Shown here in pieces: positions 44,537 through 57,400 of a stretch of 64,000 nucleotides of DNA. Source of the DNA: Siphonodentalium dalli (Eukaryota; Mollusca; Scaphopoda; Gadilida; Siphonodentaliidae). The notes under the pieces are model-generated. The model was not told the origin of the DNA. It ran no database searches and saw nothing but the letters and a program-made list of their open reading frames with translations. The DNA is taken from NCBI GenBank assembly GCA_032622095.1, contig CP136062.1, positions 201,961,959 through 202,025,958 of the forward strand, read 5' to 3'. The translations under genes were made by a program, and so were the position numbers. The stretch's first letter is position 1; each line of letters starts with the position of its first letter.

Positions 44537-44647
44537 CATGCTCGTCCATTGATTTAGGGCAAAAGGTGGAACTTGGAATTTAAATAATGCGATCATTGCA
44601 GTTAATTTTATGCTCACGGCTTCCTTTAAGTTGAGTCCAAACCTGCA

Positions 44648-45071
44648 AATAGCGTGTCTGTCATTTGCAGAATGAGGTCCCCAGAGGGTGAATTTAGTGA
44701 CGCTACCCCACATAGTGATTAGCATCACTAAATTCACCCTCTGGGGACCTCATTCTGCTTAGGCCCTCAACTGTTATGGCAGACCTAGGATCAAATTGAA
44801 GTTCCCCAGTTGAAGTTGGTGATGTTCACCCATTGGGCGCCTCGATTATGGATTTTATCTTCTGCAAATTAGGGATATTGAAACTTCCCAGATGGGAAAA
44901 CATAACTAAAAACAATGTTAATTTGATACCATAGATACTTCCCAGAAGATGAGGCCTAAGCAGAATGAGGTCCTCAGAGGGTGAATTTAGTGATGCTAGC
45001 CCGCTATGCGGGATAGCGTCACTAAATTCACCCTCTGGGGACCTCATTCTGCAAATGACAGACACGCTATT
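44648..45071. mobile_element. Compound fold-back element: hairpins within inverted arms
   Basis: The outer ends AATAGCGTGTCTGTCATTTG and CAAATGACAGACACGCTATT are inverted repeats. Each arm is itself a hairpin of about 92 bp: 44667-44758 and 44960-45052, both bounded by GCAGAATGAGGTCC and GGACCTCATTCTGC with AGAGGGTGAATTTAGTGA stems. A 200-bp spacer lies between. The layout (hairpin, spacer, inverted hairpin) is the same as in the CCAATGCATTC elements. Confidence 0.8.
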
Positions 45072-45078
45072 TTCAGGC

Positions 45079-45447
45079 TTTTTTTTACCCTGTGCCAATG
45101 CATTCTCTTATATATGCGAGTCAACCATAGGTCGCCTCGCATATATAAGAGAATGCATTGGCCTAACAATTTTTTATCATGTTTTTTAAATAAATGTTTC
45201 TTACAATTTTTAGGACATAAAAACAAAAACATCCATTACACTGCAGGGAGCCCCACACATATATAGAAGCATATAGAAGAGTGTCGTATGCTCATGTTTG
45301 TCTGGGGCTCTGTATGGGTGAAATTATAATATTGTTAAAGAATACAAGAAAATATTATTAAAATTGTTAGGCCAATGCATTCTCTTATATATGCGAGGCG
45401 ACCTATGGTCAACTCGCATATATAAGAGAATGCATTGGCACAGGGTA
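45079..45447. mobile_element. Complete CCAATGCATTC fold-back element
   Basis: The ends TTTTTTTACCCTGTGCCAAT and ATTGGCACAGGGTAAAAAAA are inverted repeats. Hairpins at 45094-45162 and 45371-45439 point in opposite directions around a spacer with CTGCAGGGAGCCCCACACAT. This is the intact version of the half element at 21340-21687. Confidence 0.8.
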
Positions 45448-45654
45448 AAAAAATCCCGGCTTACGACTGTATTTGATATGGCGGGTCACATATGTGTGAC
45501 ATATTGTGTCACAATCACAAATGAACTTCATATATACATGTCATTCTACTACATTGTTATATATTATGTATCTATACACTTAACCTTATTTGGTAAAAGT
45601 ACATGTATATTAAATTGATTGATTGATTGATTGTAATGTATGATATTATCCCCT

Positions 45655-46320
45655 TTCCAAGGAGTATCAACATGGCTGCCGGCAGCCATCTTGGATTTTA
45701 CTCTTTGCATAAAGTCATTTGGCACACCCCACAGACCACATCCCTCATCCGATCATCACCAAACTTCACGTGGATCTTCAGGCGATCTATAGCTGGGATC
45801 TGTCAATTTTTTCCCGAATTTTGATGAAAAACATGTCTGCCAGCAGCCATCTTTGATTTCAAGTTTGAATCCATCGGCACACCCTACAGCCCGTATTTAT
45901 GGCCGGATCATTTTTTTTATTTTGCAGGCATGATTATGATCACCTGTAGATGGGAGCTGTCGAACTTGAATGATTTTCAATGAAAAACATGGCTGCTGCC
46001 AGCAGCCATCTTTGATTTTACTCTTTCCATGACTAAATCCTTTGGCACACCCTACAGACCACATCCCTCATCCGATCATCACAAAGCTTCATATGAATCT
46101 TCGTGGTGACCTCCAGCGGCCATCTTGGAATTGATCTTTGTATGACTAAATCCTTTGGCGCACTCTATAGACCACATCCCTCATCCGATCATCACCAAAC
46201 TTCATATGGAAGTTCGGGTGACCTCTAGTTTACTTTGCTTCTTCTTTATCATTCTATTCATTGCTCAGCAATAAATTAACTCCTTCCCAAGTTGAGCTAC
46301 AGTGTAATTGACACTTTCAT
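45655..46320. mobile_element. Truncated TAGCTCAACTTA-ended element, divergent subfamily
   Basis: Retains GCCAGCAGCCATCTTTGATTT and TTTACTCTTTGCATGACTAAAT words and the right end CCCAAGTTGAGCTA with the GACACTTTCA tail. Its units carry a different block, CCACATCCCTCATCCGATCATCA, at about 45735, 46051 and 46168, and the left end is missing. An older branch of the family. Confidence 0.65.
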
Positions 46321-47383
46321 TCGACTTAGAATTCACACATACTGCGATAACTCAAACATTTCTTATCTGCTCGGAACAAAATTTGGTTTGTCAGCGCAAA
46401 ATACAGATCGACTTTGAATATGGGTTTGATTCTAAAAAAATTATGGGGAGTTATGGCTCTTTTTTTTTCTTTTTTTTTTTAATTTTTTTTTGTTAATCAG
46501 CACTTAGCAGGTGAATTTTTTAACTAGATCAATGGAGCTCTAGTTCCTTGAAATCTTGGACTTTAATTAGATCAAACGGGGCCGAAATAAGTTATTTAAG
46601 CCTTATTACCCATTCCATGTCTTTTAACCTTTTCCATTATTAAATAACTATTCTTTTGATATCTGACATGGCAATTTGCACCAACATAAATTGAAATGCT
46701 TACACTATGATAATAGTGACAGGCTCTATAATTTAGATGTTATATTAACCCTTCTCTTTTGACCCATTAATCCCAATAATTTGTGTTATTATGTACATTT
46801 GTCTATACTACTTTAGGTCGATCATAACAGTATACTCTATAACTCAACTCCAAAACTCTAAATTATGATTCCTATCATAGCAATTTAAGGGATGGGTTAA
46901 ACATCTGTCAATCGTGATTGGCCTCTCGTTTCATGTATGTGTTGATGATAGTTGTTTTACAGACGTTTATGTTATTTCACATGGACCCACTTTGAAAGCC
47001 TTGAGTCCCCTTAATATGTATGTAAAATTAAATTTGACTAAAAATATTTTGTTAACAGAGGGGTAGGACCTTTATACATATTTATCTATTGCATGAATTG
47101 TATTTCATTCCTCTTCATCATCTGTAAATCATCATAAAGATTTAACATCAAGTTCAATCAAAAATTCAGATTTCGTCCACAGATCCTGGATTCAAACTTA
47201 ATCATATTGTATCAGGTACCTGTAAAAGGTACACAATCCGATTTGATGGTTCCTGTACGATCAGATTCCAACAACAACAACATTTCTTCAAAAGACACTT
47301 TAGTTATCAGAATCGATTGATTAAAAAAAAAATAATGCTAACCACTGTCAATTCTAGTATAAAATTTTTCCAAAACTTGTTAT
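46321..47383. other. Repeat fragment, then region without a recognisable gene
   Basis: 46321-46455 is a fragment of the ATTTGGTATG repeat family (compare 26700-26830). A long T-rich tract lies at 46454-46495. The remainder is AT-rich with no coding sequence. Confidence 0.5.
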
Positions 47384-48909
47384 ATATCAACATTTTGTTT
47401 AACGCAATTTGGTATCGAGAATGTGTCATGCGGTTTGTTGAATATTTGCTAGGCTGCCAAATATTCCATGTGGTGAAAAATAGCAGATTTCAAAAATCAA
47501 TATCTGATAACTCTGAGCTTTGATGGGTGGGTTCCTCGACTCGAATAAAAAAAAAAAAATTTATCCCCGAGGCGAACTGAAGCCAAAGAAAAGAAATATT
47601 ACGTATATTATATATTACGGATGTATTTTTATCATCAAGTTATTTTAAGATTTCATCCCTACATACATGTATAAATTCTGTTGTATTAATACCTGCTGTC
47701 TGTTTTAATTTAATTGTTAAATGTCAGAAAGGTCATCTATGTAGACACTGCTCTTCGCTTGGTGATGTCACAACTGTTATCAGTCGAGTTTGGGTGGTTA
47801 TCATCCGAGTTTGGTAATATGATGGTAGTTTATAATAAATTTGAAGTGATAACAGTCAAGGTCGAGAATATGTCACTTAAGGCAAAAATATGATATTTAA
47901 TTAATAACATGTTATATAGCATGTTATATAGTAATGTATTGGATAAAAACAAAAACATCCCAAAAATCATAAAGAAATATAAATCGCCAAATAATAACAC
48001 CAGGCGTCATTACACTATCAAGGCATCATTGGCTATAAAGTTTTATATTTGGACATTATTTTGACAGAAATTAGTATTGAATCATGTGTTTTGTGCCATG
48101 TTCTGCAAATATGCTTATTTGTGTGGTACTTTAATTGTCTACAATCCCTCATCGGTTAAGCCATTGTGATTTATGGTGTATTGAAGTCCGAATCTGCCAA
48201 AATTCCTTTCCTGTTTTTTCCGAAAACACAGGTCCTGGAGTGTCATGCATGTGGGAAAATCTAATGGACAATCTTTTCTTTGTGAGGTTATTTCCAATTA
48301 TATTTCATGTTCCTTCATGTTTTGAATTTTTCTGAACCCATAATTTTAACATAAATGGTTAAAATTCACCAAAGTCAGCTCAAAACCGTGCTCATGTGAT
48401 ATATTTTCATGTAGCGACCTGTTGATGTTTTGTGCAACACAGGCAAACATTGACAATACCTAATACATGTACATGCTTTGTGAAAGGAACAAATATTATA
48501 ATATTCCATTATCAGGAGATTTGCCTATGAGGCAAAATTAATCAACTCTCGTGTTGCAAACAATAAATTTCATCAATTATATATATATATTTATTTGCAT
48601 GTACGAAAGCATGAATTTTCATTTAATTTACATAAGAGCTGCATATAAGATGAAATTTGTTTGAACATGAATTTTTCATTGTACTCTATTGGTTATTTGT
48701 GCTACATGCCAAATGAGATTTTGTTCTTCGCATTTGATGCCTCTCATTTTTGTTTGTTTATATTTTAGTTTTTTCTTTAATATAGCTAACTATTAAAGAT
48801 TTACAAGCTTTATTATTGTTTGTTATTGAAAACTTATGTCAGTTTGTTTTGCTGCTGTGACAACCTTTAAGTCTTCCATGGCTGGAGCTTTCTGAATTTT
48901 GCAAAAAAC

Positions 48910-49130
48910 CTGTGCAATGCATTCAATTATATATGCAAGTCTCCCATAGGGAGCCTCATATATATACGAGAATACATTAGCCTAACAATATTTACCTTGA
49001 CCTTGTTAGCCAGTGCATTCTCTTATATATGCAAAGCTCCCTATGTGAGTCTCACATATATAAGAGAATGCACTGGCACAGGATCATGAATGCTGCAATA
49101 GCGCATCTCCCGTCATGAAAGGGTTAAACT
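48910..49130. mobile_element. CCAATGCATTC fold-back element with one piggyBac-like end
   Basis: Two hairpin modules (about 48912-48981 and 49009-49077) in opposite orientation are followed by GCGCATCTCCCGTCATGAAAGGGTTAA, a piggyBac-like right end with TTAA at about 49124. No matching left end was found. The equivalent in duplication copy 2 is at 55984-56205. Confidence 0.65.
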
Positions 49131-50039
49131 ATATTCACACACTGGGGTCATGGCAAATTTTCAGGCAATTCATCATAGAAGAATGTGGTGTAACTGTGAG
49201 CCACAACATCAATTATATACTGCTTATAAAATTTGTGAGTCTCATTGTTTTCTGCGCAGGCAAGATACTCACTGTAATTCCACTTGTAATTGTTCATCTT
49301 ACATTTTCCATACATCAGTCATAAAATATCTGGCAAGACTCAACTGCGCTTTAAATGGCTCAAAACACAAATCACAATAAAAAAGGGAATTATCAACAAG
49401 ATATGGCATACCATTAGTGGCCAATTATTAATTTTCAACTGTTTCGACTCCTATCCCTTTCCGATCACTCAAAAATTTGATTTTACAGAACGCGATGTAA
49501 AATTTCACAAACAAATTTGGAATTCTAGACATATTTCAACAAGGAATGAGCAGAACTGTGTTATTTTAGTGATGCATTCCATTATCCATGAGTATTCCAA
49601 GTCATTGGAACAAAAATTGTTACTATGGCTCAAAATGGCCGCAAAAATGTGAAAAATTGTAGATATTGCCCCAGTGTGCTCTGCAATCACTTACAAGTTG
49701 TGGTTGATGAATAAAATGGGCTATTCTGCCTTATATCCATTGAAATCTAACATGTCTGATTCACTTTGGTTAACTGTTAGTATTGTAACCACTGACATTA
49801 CCAGAAACATTGGATTTTACTCTCACAAACTTGACATAAACATAGGCAAAAATTCACTTTAAAGGTTTGGACCATTTTTTGCTTGAATTTTGCCGAAAAC
49901 CTCTTTTCGGATTTTGGCTATATTTTTGAAAGGAAATGGGTAGAACTTTGAAAGGGAACTGAGATGAACCATAATATGTGGCTATTCTGGCCCATCAGGC
50001 TCAAAATTGATCATCTTGGTAGAAGGGAGGTCAAGATGG

Positions 50040-51480
50040 CAGTCAGGGAGTTACTGTGTGGTCACAGGTGAGGTGAATAGGTATTAAGTATACATGGAGT
50101 TATTTATGGTCATGAATGATGTGAATATGTATACAAGGAGTGACTATATGGTCATCATGGGGTGTCCATTGTGAGATTTATAGGTATACATGTACAAGTA
50201 ATGGCTGTATGGTCATGTGCGAGGTGAATATGTATACATATGGTTGTAAGGTTATGTGTGGATGTACGGGCCATACACAATGTGGTTGTATGGACATTGA
50301 TGTGGTGTATGGATATAACGAGAGTAGCTACATGGTCATCGTTGTGTTGTTTATGATACAAATGGAGTGAATGTATGGTCATTGGTGGGATGTACAGGTG
50401 GGTGTACATGTATACATTTATTGTCTGTATGATAATGGGTGGGGTATATGGATACATAGGGAGTGGCTGCATGGATATGTGTTATGTGTTTAGGTGTACA
50501 TGGATGACAGCACAGCCATGGTTTAAGTGTATATGCATGATGCCTTGGGATATAGCTTGGTGGTTATTGGCAAGCTTGTGGGTATATAGGGAGTGCCCTT
50601 GTTGTATTGGCTGGATGTATATTTATATATGTCGTGGATGTATATTTAATTGGTGGATGTATAGTATACAGGGAGTAGCTGTATGGCCCACGGTGAGATG
50701 AATATAGGTTTACAAGGAGTGACTATGAGCATGAAAGTGGTGAGTAGGTATACAGGGAGGGACTATATGGTCATGGGTCAGGTGTGGGAGTATACCTGGT
50801 GTGCATGATTGTTGATTCGTGGCTTTATGGTCATGTATGGTGTGTACAGGTATGGCTGTATGGTCATGGGTGAGGGGTATATGTATAAAATGTGTGGCTA
50901 TATGACCATTGGTGAGGTGCATTTGTATACCTGGAGTGACTATGGCCCTGGTGGGATGTATATACGTATATCTTGAGTGCTATTCACAATGGGTTGTGGC
51001 GAATAGATATACAGGGAGTGCCCATATGGCCAATGGTGAGGTGAATATGTATACAAGTAGTGACTGTATGATCATGAATGTGGTGAATAGATATACAGGG
51101 AGTGACTATGGTCATGGGCCAGGTGTAGGAGTTTGCCTGGTGTGCCTGCATGGTGACTCATGTTTGTGTGGGGTGTACAGGTATACACAAGTGGCTGTAT
51201 GGTCATGGGTGAGGGGTGTATACAAAAAAGTGGCTATATGACCATTGTTGAGGTACATATGTATACATGGGGTGACTATGGTTATGGGTGTCGTGTATAT
51301 GTTAGTGGCTATTTGGCCATGTGTATGGGAAATAGTTGTACAGATAGTGACTATGGCCAATGGTGAGGTCAATAGGTATACATGTACAATGATTACTATG
51401 TGATCACGAATGCGGTGAATATGTATACAGAGAATGACGATATGGTCATGGGTCAGGTGTAGGAAGTATACCTGGTGTGT
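50040..51480. repeat. Degenerate minisatellite, about 55-60 bp unit, copy 1
   Basis: Roughly 24 units carry combinations of GTATACAGGGAGTGACTATA, TGGTCATGGGTGAGGTG and AATATGTATAC. Unit length and spelling drift along the array, so homogenisation is weak. ORFs rich in YTGSD/MVM words come from the unit and are not genes. Confidence 0.8.
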
Positions 51481-52296
51481 CTGGGTGCTGGACGAAGGGT
51501 TGCCGATCACTGATTAGTCTTTAGAAGTGCTCATCAGTGATTTCACACTTTGCTGATGTGTCACCGTTTTGTTTTTCTTGTGTTTCGTAAATTATACCGC
51601 ACACAGTCCTGTATGCTGTTACAACAAAATTGTAGTCAGTGATTAGTCTTTAGAAGCACTAATCACCAAGTTCACACTTCGTACGGTTTGTTTTACAGCA
51701 TTCGCGAAATTGCGCGACCATCCTGCAGTCAACCGTCCTGATATTCAGTTGCTGTTTACCTATGTAGAACATCAATGGATTGATTCAACGACATTTCCAA
51801 TCTCAACATGGTGTGTGTTCGGAAGATCGATACGAACAAACAACGACACGGAAGGGTGGCATTGTCGGATCCAGTATAAAAACAGACAGACAAACATTCC
51901 GTTTTATCGGCTGATTCCGATGCTAAGACGATAAACTGCCGCGACGGATATGACCATAAAGCTGGTCAGCGAAGAGAAGATGAAGCGATACCAAAGAAAA
52001 CCACCGAAGCTGCCGAAGTCACAGAAGTCACAGAAGACTGATTGAGCACTCACACTTGTGTCATTCATTCATTTTCATTTATTGTTAATTAATACTGTTA
52101 TTCATGTATGACTTTTATTTCGTTATAATAATAAAACTTGAAAAAATTACGCTAGAATATTGTTTTTTCGATGGTACGAAACGACCAAAAAGATTGGTAC
52201 GAAACAACCAAAATAATGGTACGAATCGACCAGAGTGTACGAAACGTCTTTGTACGAAACGACCAAGGTACGAAACGTCTAGAAGCCGTGTGTCTG
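51475..52296. mobile_element. Mutator-like insertion with 9-bp target duplication
   Basis: GTGTGTCTG occurs at 51475-51483 and 52288-52296. In the sister duplication (near 58580-58590) the same site has it once, with no insertion, so the insertion spans exactly 51484-52287 (804 bp). Nine-base duplications are typical of Mutator-like elements. The ends (GGTGCTGGACGAAG and the complement GGCTTCTAGACGTTT) are only weakly alike. Inside are a direct repeat (GTGATTAGTCTTTAGAAG-type at about 51520 and 51637), a transposase-like exon and ACGAAACGACCAA repeats near the right end. Confidence 0.8.
51700..52040 (+). pseudogene. Mutator-like transposase-associated protein, C-terminal exon remnant
   Basis: After an acceptor-like GTTTTACAG the frame reads FAKLRDHPAVNRPDIQLLF, TYVEHQWIDSTTFPISTW, CVFGRSIRTNNDTEGWHCRI, IPFYRLIPMLRR, stop, then MTIKLVSEEKMKRYQRKPPK. 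The landmarks W.VFG..xRTNNDVEGWH.RLN, LPFYxLI.LL and LVSEExLKRxQRK are the C-terminal end of MULE-domain transposase-like proteins common in marine invertebrate genomes. The in-frame TAA at about 51932 and the absence of the catalytic region make it non-functional. Confidence 0.7.
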
Positions 52297-53778
52297 CATT
52301 GTTTAATACTGATGGATGTGTGGTGTGTATGGGTATACACAAGTATGGCTGTGCGGTCATGGGTGGGGTGTATGTGTATAAAGCGAGCGACTATATTATA
52401 TGTGTGGCGATTATGAGTATATGGAGTGACTATGGTCCTGGATGGGTTGTACATTTATACCTTGGGTGGATATCACTTTCCAGAATAACTCAATGACATG
52501 TTAATGGATAGAGAGGTCATGTCCGAGAGTTCTCCTTCTTAGTGGCGTTATGCACAATGGAGGACATGTTGAACGATTTTCATGACAATAGTTGATAAAT
52601 TTTTATGCTAGTGAGCTAGAGTAGCCACAAATTATGGTCCCACTCAGCTCCGTTTCAAAGTATTGCCCATTTCCTTTGAAAAATATGGCCAGAATCTCAA
52701 AAGACTTTTTCGATACAATTCCACACTTTAATATTAATTGTTAAATGCGTCATAAGGCACTGGGAAAATCAGAATAGAATATTTAGTTGTCAGTCGAATA
52801 ACTATAACATCTAATAACCAAGTGAGACACACTTTGCAACCTTTTCGGAACAGCAGAGAATTATGTTCCGGATATATGTGAAAAATCAACTTTTTACCAA
52901 AGTTAGTTGTCATTTTGGAAGCCATCTTGAGTAATTTGGTCACTAAACACTTTAGTGTGACACTTTTCTTTATGTGATTTGGGCCTGGCCTAGACTATAG
53001 TTTACGTGAAACCTGGTCCAGACCAGAGACCAGAATTCGGCCGATAGCATTTACAACTATAAGTATATACATATCTAAAACATTGTCTCTATTTATGCAA
53101 TAAATAATACAGAATAACCAATATAATTTGCTTTAAATGTCACAATATCGAAAACAGTTATATGGCATTGGAAATATCTGCGATCGGAGATCAGATACAA
53201 CGCACCCACCCGGATCTTGTATTCTGGATTTTTTTCAAGACCCCCCCCCCCCCCCCCCCACAGCCGTTGTTATCATTACATTTTCTGTAATTTTCAATTA
53301 CTTCAACCACGACGATAGTTAGTTAGAATCTTGCTAAATTTTCAACTTATTGCAAATTCCCAAGTCCGCGAAATTACATTGCAGCCCCACCTGTCACCCC
53401 TCACCCCAATGAATTGAAAATTTCCGACAGGTACATCATTATTTCCAGTTGTTGGAAATTCACACCTGATATCCCCTATAATAATGGTTCGAAATGTTTT
53501 CAACTGATAACGATTTCTGTTCAAACATTTGACCGAAATTAGGAAAAGAATCGAGTTTTGGTGCCGGTAAAAAAATAAATATCTGATGTCTTAAAATCAC
53601 ATAAATAAAACAATTTCAACTTATTTTTGTCAGGTTCTTCGATCTCCATCTAATTTACCAGGAATGCGTACCATTTCCAGCTGCTAAAAGTTTGACTAAA
53701 GTTTTGTTGGACAACAATCATGAGTATTTTTAGGAAACCCGACGTTCCAACTTTAAAACACCACGTTCACAGCATGAC

Positions 53779-54458
53779 TTAAATACAAGAAAACTAAGAT
53801 GCATGCATCAGGTCGGCCGTGAACTATCTACCATAGAATTGTTGTAGCTATCGATTATACATTTTGGAACACCTGTCTGTATGTATGTGTGTATGCATGA
53901 ATGCATGTGTGTATGTGTTATAGACTCTAACACTGCTCGACTGATCCGACTCGGATTTGGTATTTAACGTGTCAACTTGACCTCGCTCATAGGCATGTTT
54001 CTGGACCTTGACCGATCCGACTAAAAATTTGTGTGTAGGACTACTTCGATCCCGGGAGCAATATTGACGGGTCCAATTTCACGTGGGACCATGTTCTCGA
54101 ACGTGCTGATGTAGGTATGTTTCTGGACTATTTGGACGGGTCAAATCTTGATCCCGACCTGACTTTGACATTCAAAAAGATCAATTCAAGGTCAAATCTG
54201 GTAAAACGAAGTATTTCAACGAAATATAATACCTACTGTTACTTTTGTCCCAGGAGTGTTTCGGGTGGGTCAAATTATGACCCTGACCTGATCTTGACAT
54301 TCAAAATTGTCAATTCAAGGTCAAATCGGGTAAAGCCGGGCGGATTTCGACGGGTACTTTTGTCGTGACTTTTGTCCGGGGAGTGTTTTGGGCGGGTCAA
54401 ATCGTGACCCGACATGACGTTCACCTTTAAAATGGTCAATTCAAGGTTAAATCGCGCA
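53779..54458. repeat. Spacer between duplications with 135-bp tandem units
   Basis: A GTATGTATGTGTGTATGCAT microsatellite (about 53880-53930) is followed by three degenerate units of about 135 bp containing GGGTCAAATC, GACCTGA.TTTGACATTCA and TCAATTCAAGGTCAAATC (about 54130, 54265, 54395). The right edge is the start of duplication copy 2. Confidence 0.65.
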
Positions 54459-57400
54459 TATCAACATTTTGTTTAACGCAATTTGGTATCGAGAATGTGT
54501 CATGCGGTTTGTTGAATATTTGCTAGGCTGCCAAATATTCCATGTGGTGAAAAATAGCAGATTTCAAAAATCAATATCTGATAACTCTGAGCTTTGATGG
54601 GTGGGTTCCTCGACTCGAATAAAAAATTTTTTTTTATCCCCGAGGCGAACTGAAGCCAAAGAAAAGAAATATTACGTATATTATATATTACGGATGTATT
54701 TTTATCATCAAGTTATTTTAAGATTTCATCCCTACATACATGTATAAATTCTGTTGTATTAATACCTGCTGTCTGTTTTAATTTAATTGTTAAATGTCAG
54801 AAAGGTCATCTATGTAGACACTGCTCTTCGCTTGGTGATGTCACAACTGTTATCAGTCGAGTTTGGGTGGTTATCATCCGAGTTTGGTAATATGATGGTA
54901 GTTTATAATAAATTTGAAGTGATAACAGTCAAGGTCGAGAATATGTCACTTAAGGCAAAAATATGATATTTAATTAATAACATGTTATATAGCATGTTAT
55001 ATAGTAATGTATTGGATAAAAACAAAAACATCCCAAAAATCATAAAGAAATATAAATCGCCAAATAATAACACCAGGCGTCATTACACTATCAAGGCATC
55101 ATTGGCTATAAAGTTTTATATTTGGACATTATTTTGACAGAAATTAGTATTGAATCATGTGTTTTGTGCCATGTTCTGTAAATATGCTTATTTGTGTGGT
55201 ACTTTAATTGTCTACAATCCCTCATCGGTTAAGCCATTGTGATTTATGGTGTATTGAAGTCCGAATCTGCCAAAATTCCTTTCCTGTTTTTTCCGAAAAC
55301 ACAGGTCCTGGAGTGTCACGCATGTGGGAAAACCTAATGGACAATCTTTTCTTTGTGAGGTTATTTCCAATTATATTTCATGTTCCTTCATGTTTTGAAT
55401 TTTTCTGAACCCATAATTTTAACATAAATGGTTAAAATTCACCAAAGTCAGCTCAAAACCGTGCTCATGTGATATATTTTCATGTAGCGACCTGTTGATG
55501 TTTTGTGCAACACAGGCAAACATTGACAATACCTAATACATGTACATGCTTTGTGAAAGGAACAAATATTATAATATTCCATTATCAGGAGATTTGCCTA
55601 TGAGGCAAAATTAATCAACTCTCGTGTTGCAAACAATAAATTTCATCAATTATATATATATATTTATTTGCATGTACGAAAGCATGAATTTTCATTTAAT
55701 TTACATAAGAGCTGCATATAAGATGAAATTTGTTTGAACATGAATTTTTCATTGTACTCTATTGGTTATTTGTGCTACATGCCAAATGAGATTTTGTTCT
55801 TCGCATTTGATGCCTCTCATTTTTGTTTGTTTATATTTTAGTTTTTTCTTTAATATAGCTAACTATTAAAGATTTACAAGCTTTATTATTGTTTGTTATT
55901 GAAAACTTATGTCAGTTTGTTTTGCTGCTGTGACAACCTTTAAGTCTTCCATGGCTGGAGCTTTCTGAAATTTAGCAAAAATCCTGTGCCAATGCATTCT
56001 CTTATATATGCAAGTCTCCCATAGGGAGCCTCATATATATACGAGAATACATTAGCCTAACAATATTTACCTTGACTTTGTTAGCCAGTGCATTCTCTTA
56101 TATATGCAAAGCTCCCTATTTGAGACTCACATATATAAGAGAATGCACTGGCACAGGATCATGAATGCTGCAATAGCGCATCTCCCGTCATGAAAGGGTT
56201 AAACTATATTCACACACTGGGGTCATGGCAAATTTTCAGGCAATTCATCGTAGAAGAATGTGGTGTAACTGTGAGCCACAACATCAATTATATACTGCTT
56301 ATAAAATTTGTGAGTCTCATTGTTTTCTGCGCAGGCAAGATACTCACTGTAATTCCACTTGTAATTGTTCATCTTACATTTTCCATACATCAGTCATAAA
56401 ATATCTGGCAAGACTCAACTGCGCTTTAAATGGCTCAAAACACAAATCACAATAAAAAAGGGAATTATCAACAAGATATGGCATACCATTAGTGGCCAAT
56501 TATTAATTTTCAACTGTTTCGACTCCTATCCCTTTCCGATCACTCAAAAATTTGATTTTACAGAACGCGATGTAAAATTTCACAAACAAATTTGGAATTC
56601 TAGACATATTTCAACAAGGAATGAGCAGAACTGTGTTATTTAAGTGATGCATTCCATTATCCATGAGTATTCCAAGTCATTGGAACAAAAATTGTTACTA
56701 TGGCTCAAAATGGCTGCAAAAATGTGGAAAATTGTAGATATTGCCCCAGTGTGCTCTGCAATCACTTACAAGTTGTGGTTGATGAATAAAATGGGCTATT
56801 CTGCCTTATATCCATTGAAATCTAACATGTCTGATTCACTTTGGTTAACTGTTAGTATTGTAACCACTGACATTACCAGAAACATTGGATTTTACTCTCT
56901 CGAACTTGACGTAAACATAGGCAAAAATTAACTTTTCAGGTTTGGACCATTTTTAGCTTGAATTTTGCCGAAAACCTCTTTTCGGATTTTGGCTATATTT
57001 TTGAAAGGAAATGGGTAGAACTTTGAAAGGGAACTGAGATGAACCATAATATGTGGCTATTCTGGCCCATCAGGCTCAAAATTGACCATCTTGATAGAAG
57101 GGAGGTCAAGATGGCAGTCAGGGAGTTACTGTGTGGTCACAGGTGAGGTGAATAGGTATTAGGTATACATGGAGTTATTTGTGGTCATGAATGATGTGAA
57201 CATGTATACAAGGAGTGACTATATGGTCATCATGGGGTGTCCATTGTGAGATTTATAGGTATACATGTACAAGTAATGGATGTATGGTCATGTGCGAGGT
57301 GAATATGTATACATATGGTTGTAAGGTTATGTGTGGATGTACGGGTATACACTGTGGTTGTATGGACATTGATGTGGTGTATGGATATAACGAGCGTAGC

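Larger units (their letters stand above)
47384..53778. repeat. Large segmental duplication, copy 1
   Basis: Starts at ATATCAACATTTTGTTTAAC and ends near CGTTCACAGCATGAC, matching 54459-60140 in order and orientation with offset 7075 at the left. Differences are scattered single bases, short indels and an 804-bp insertion (51484-52287). It contains a pair of hairpin modules, a long minisatellite and no recognised gene. Confidence 0.9.
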
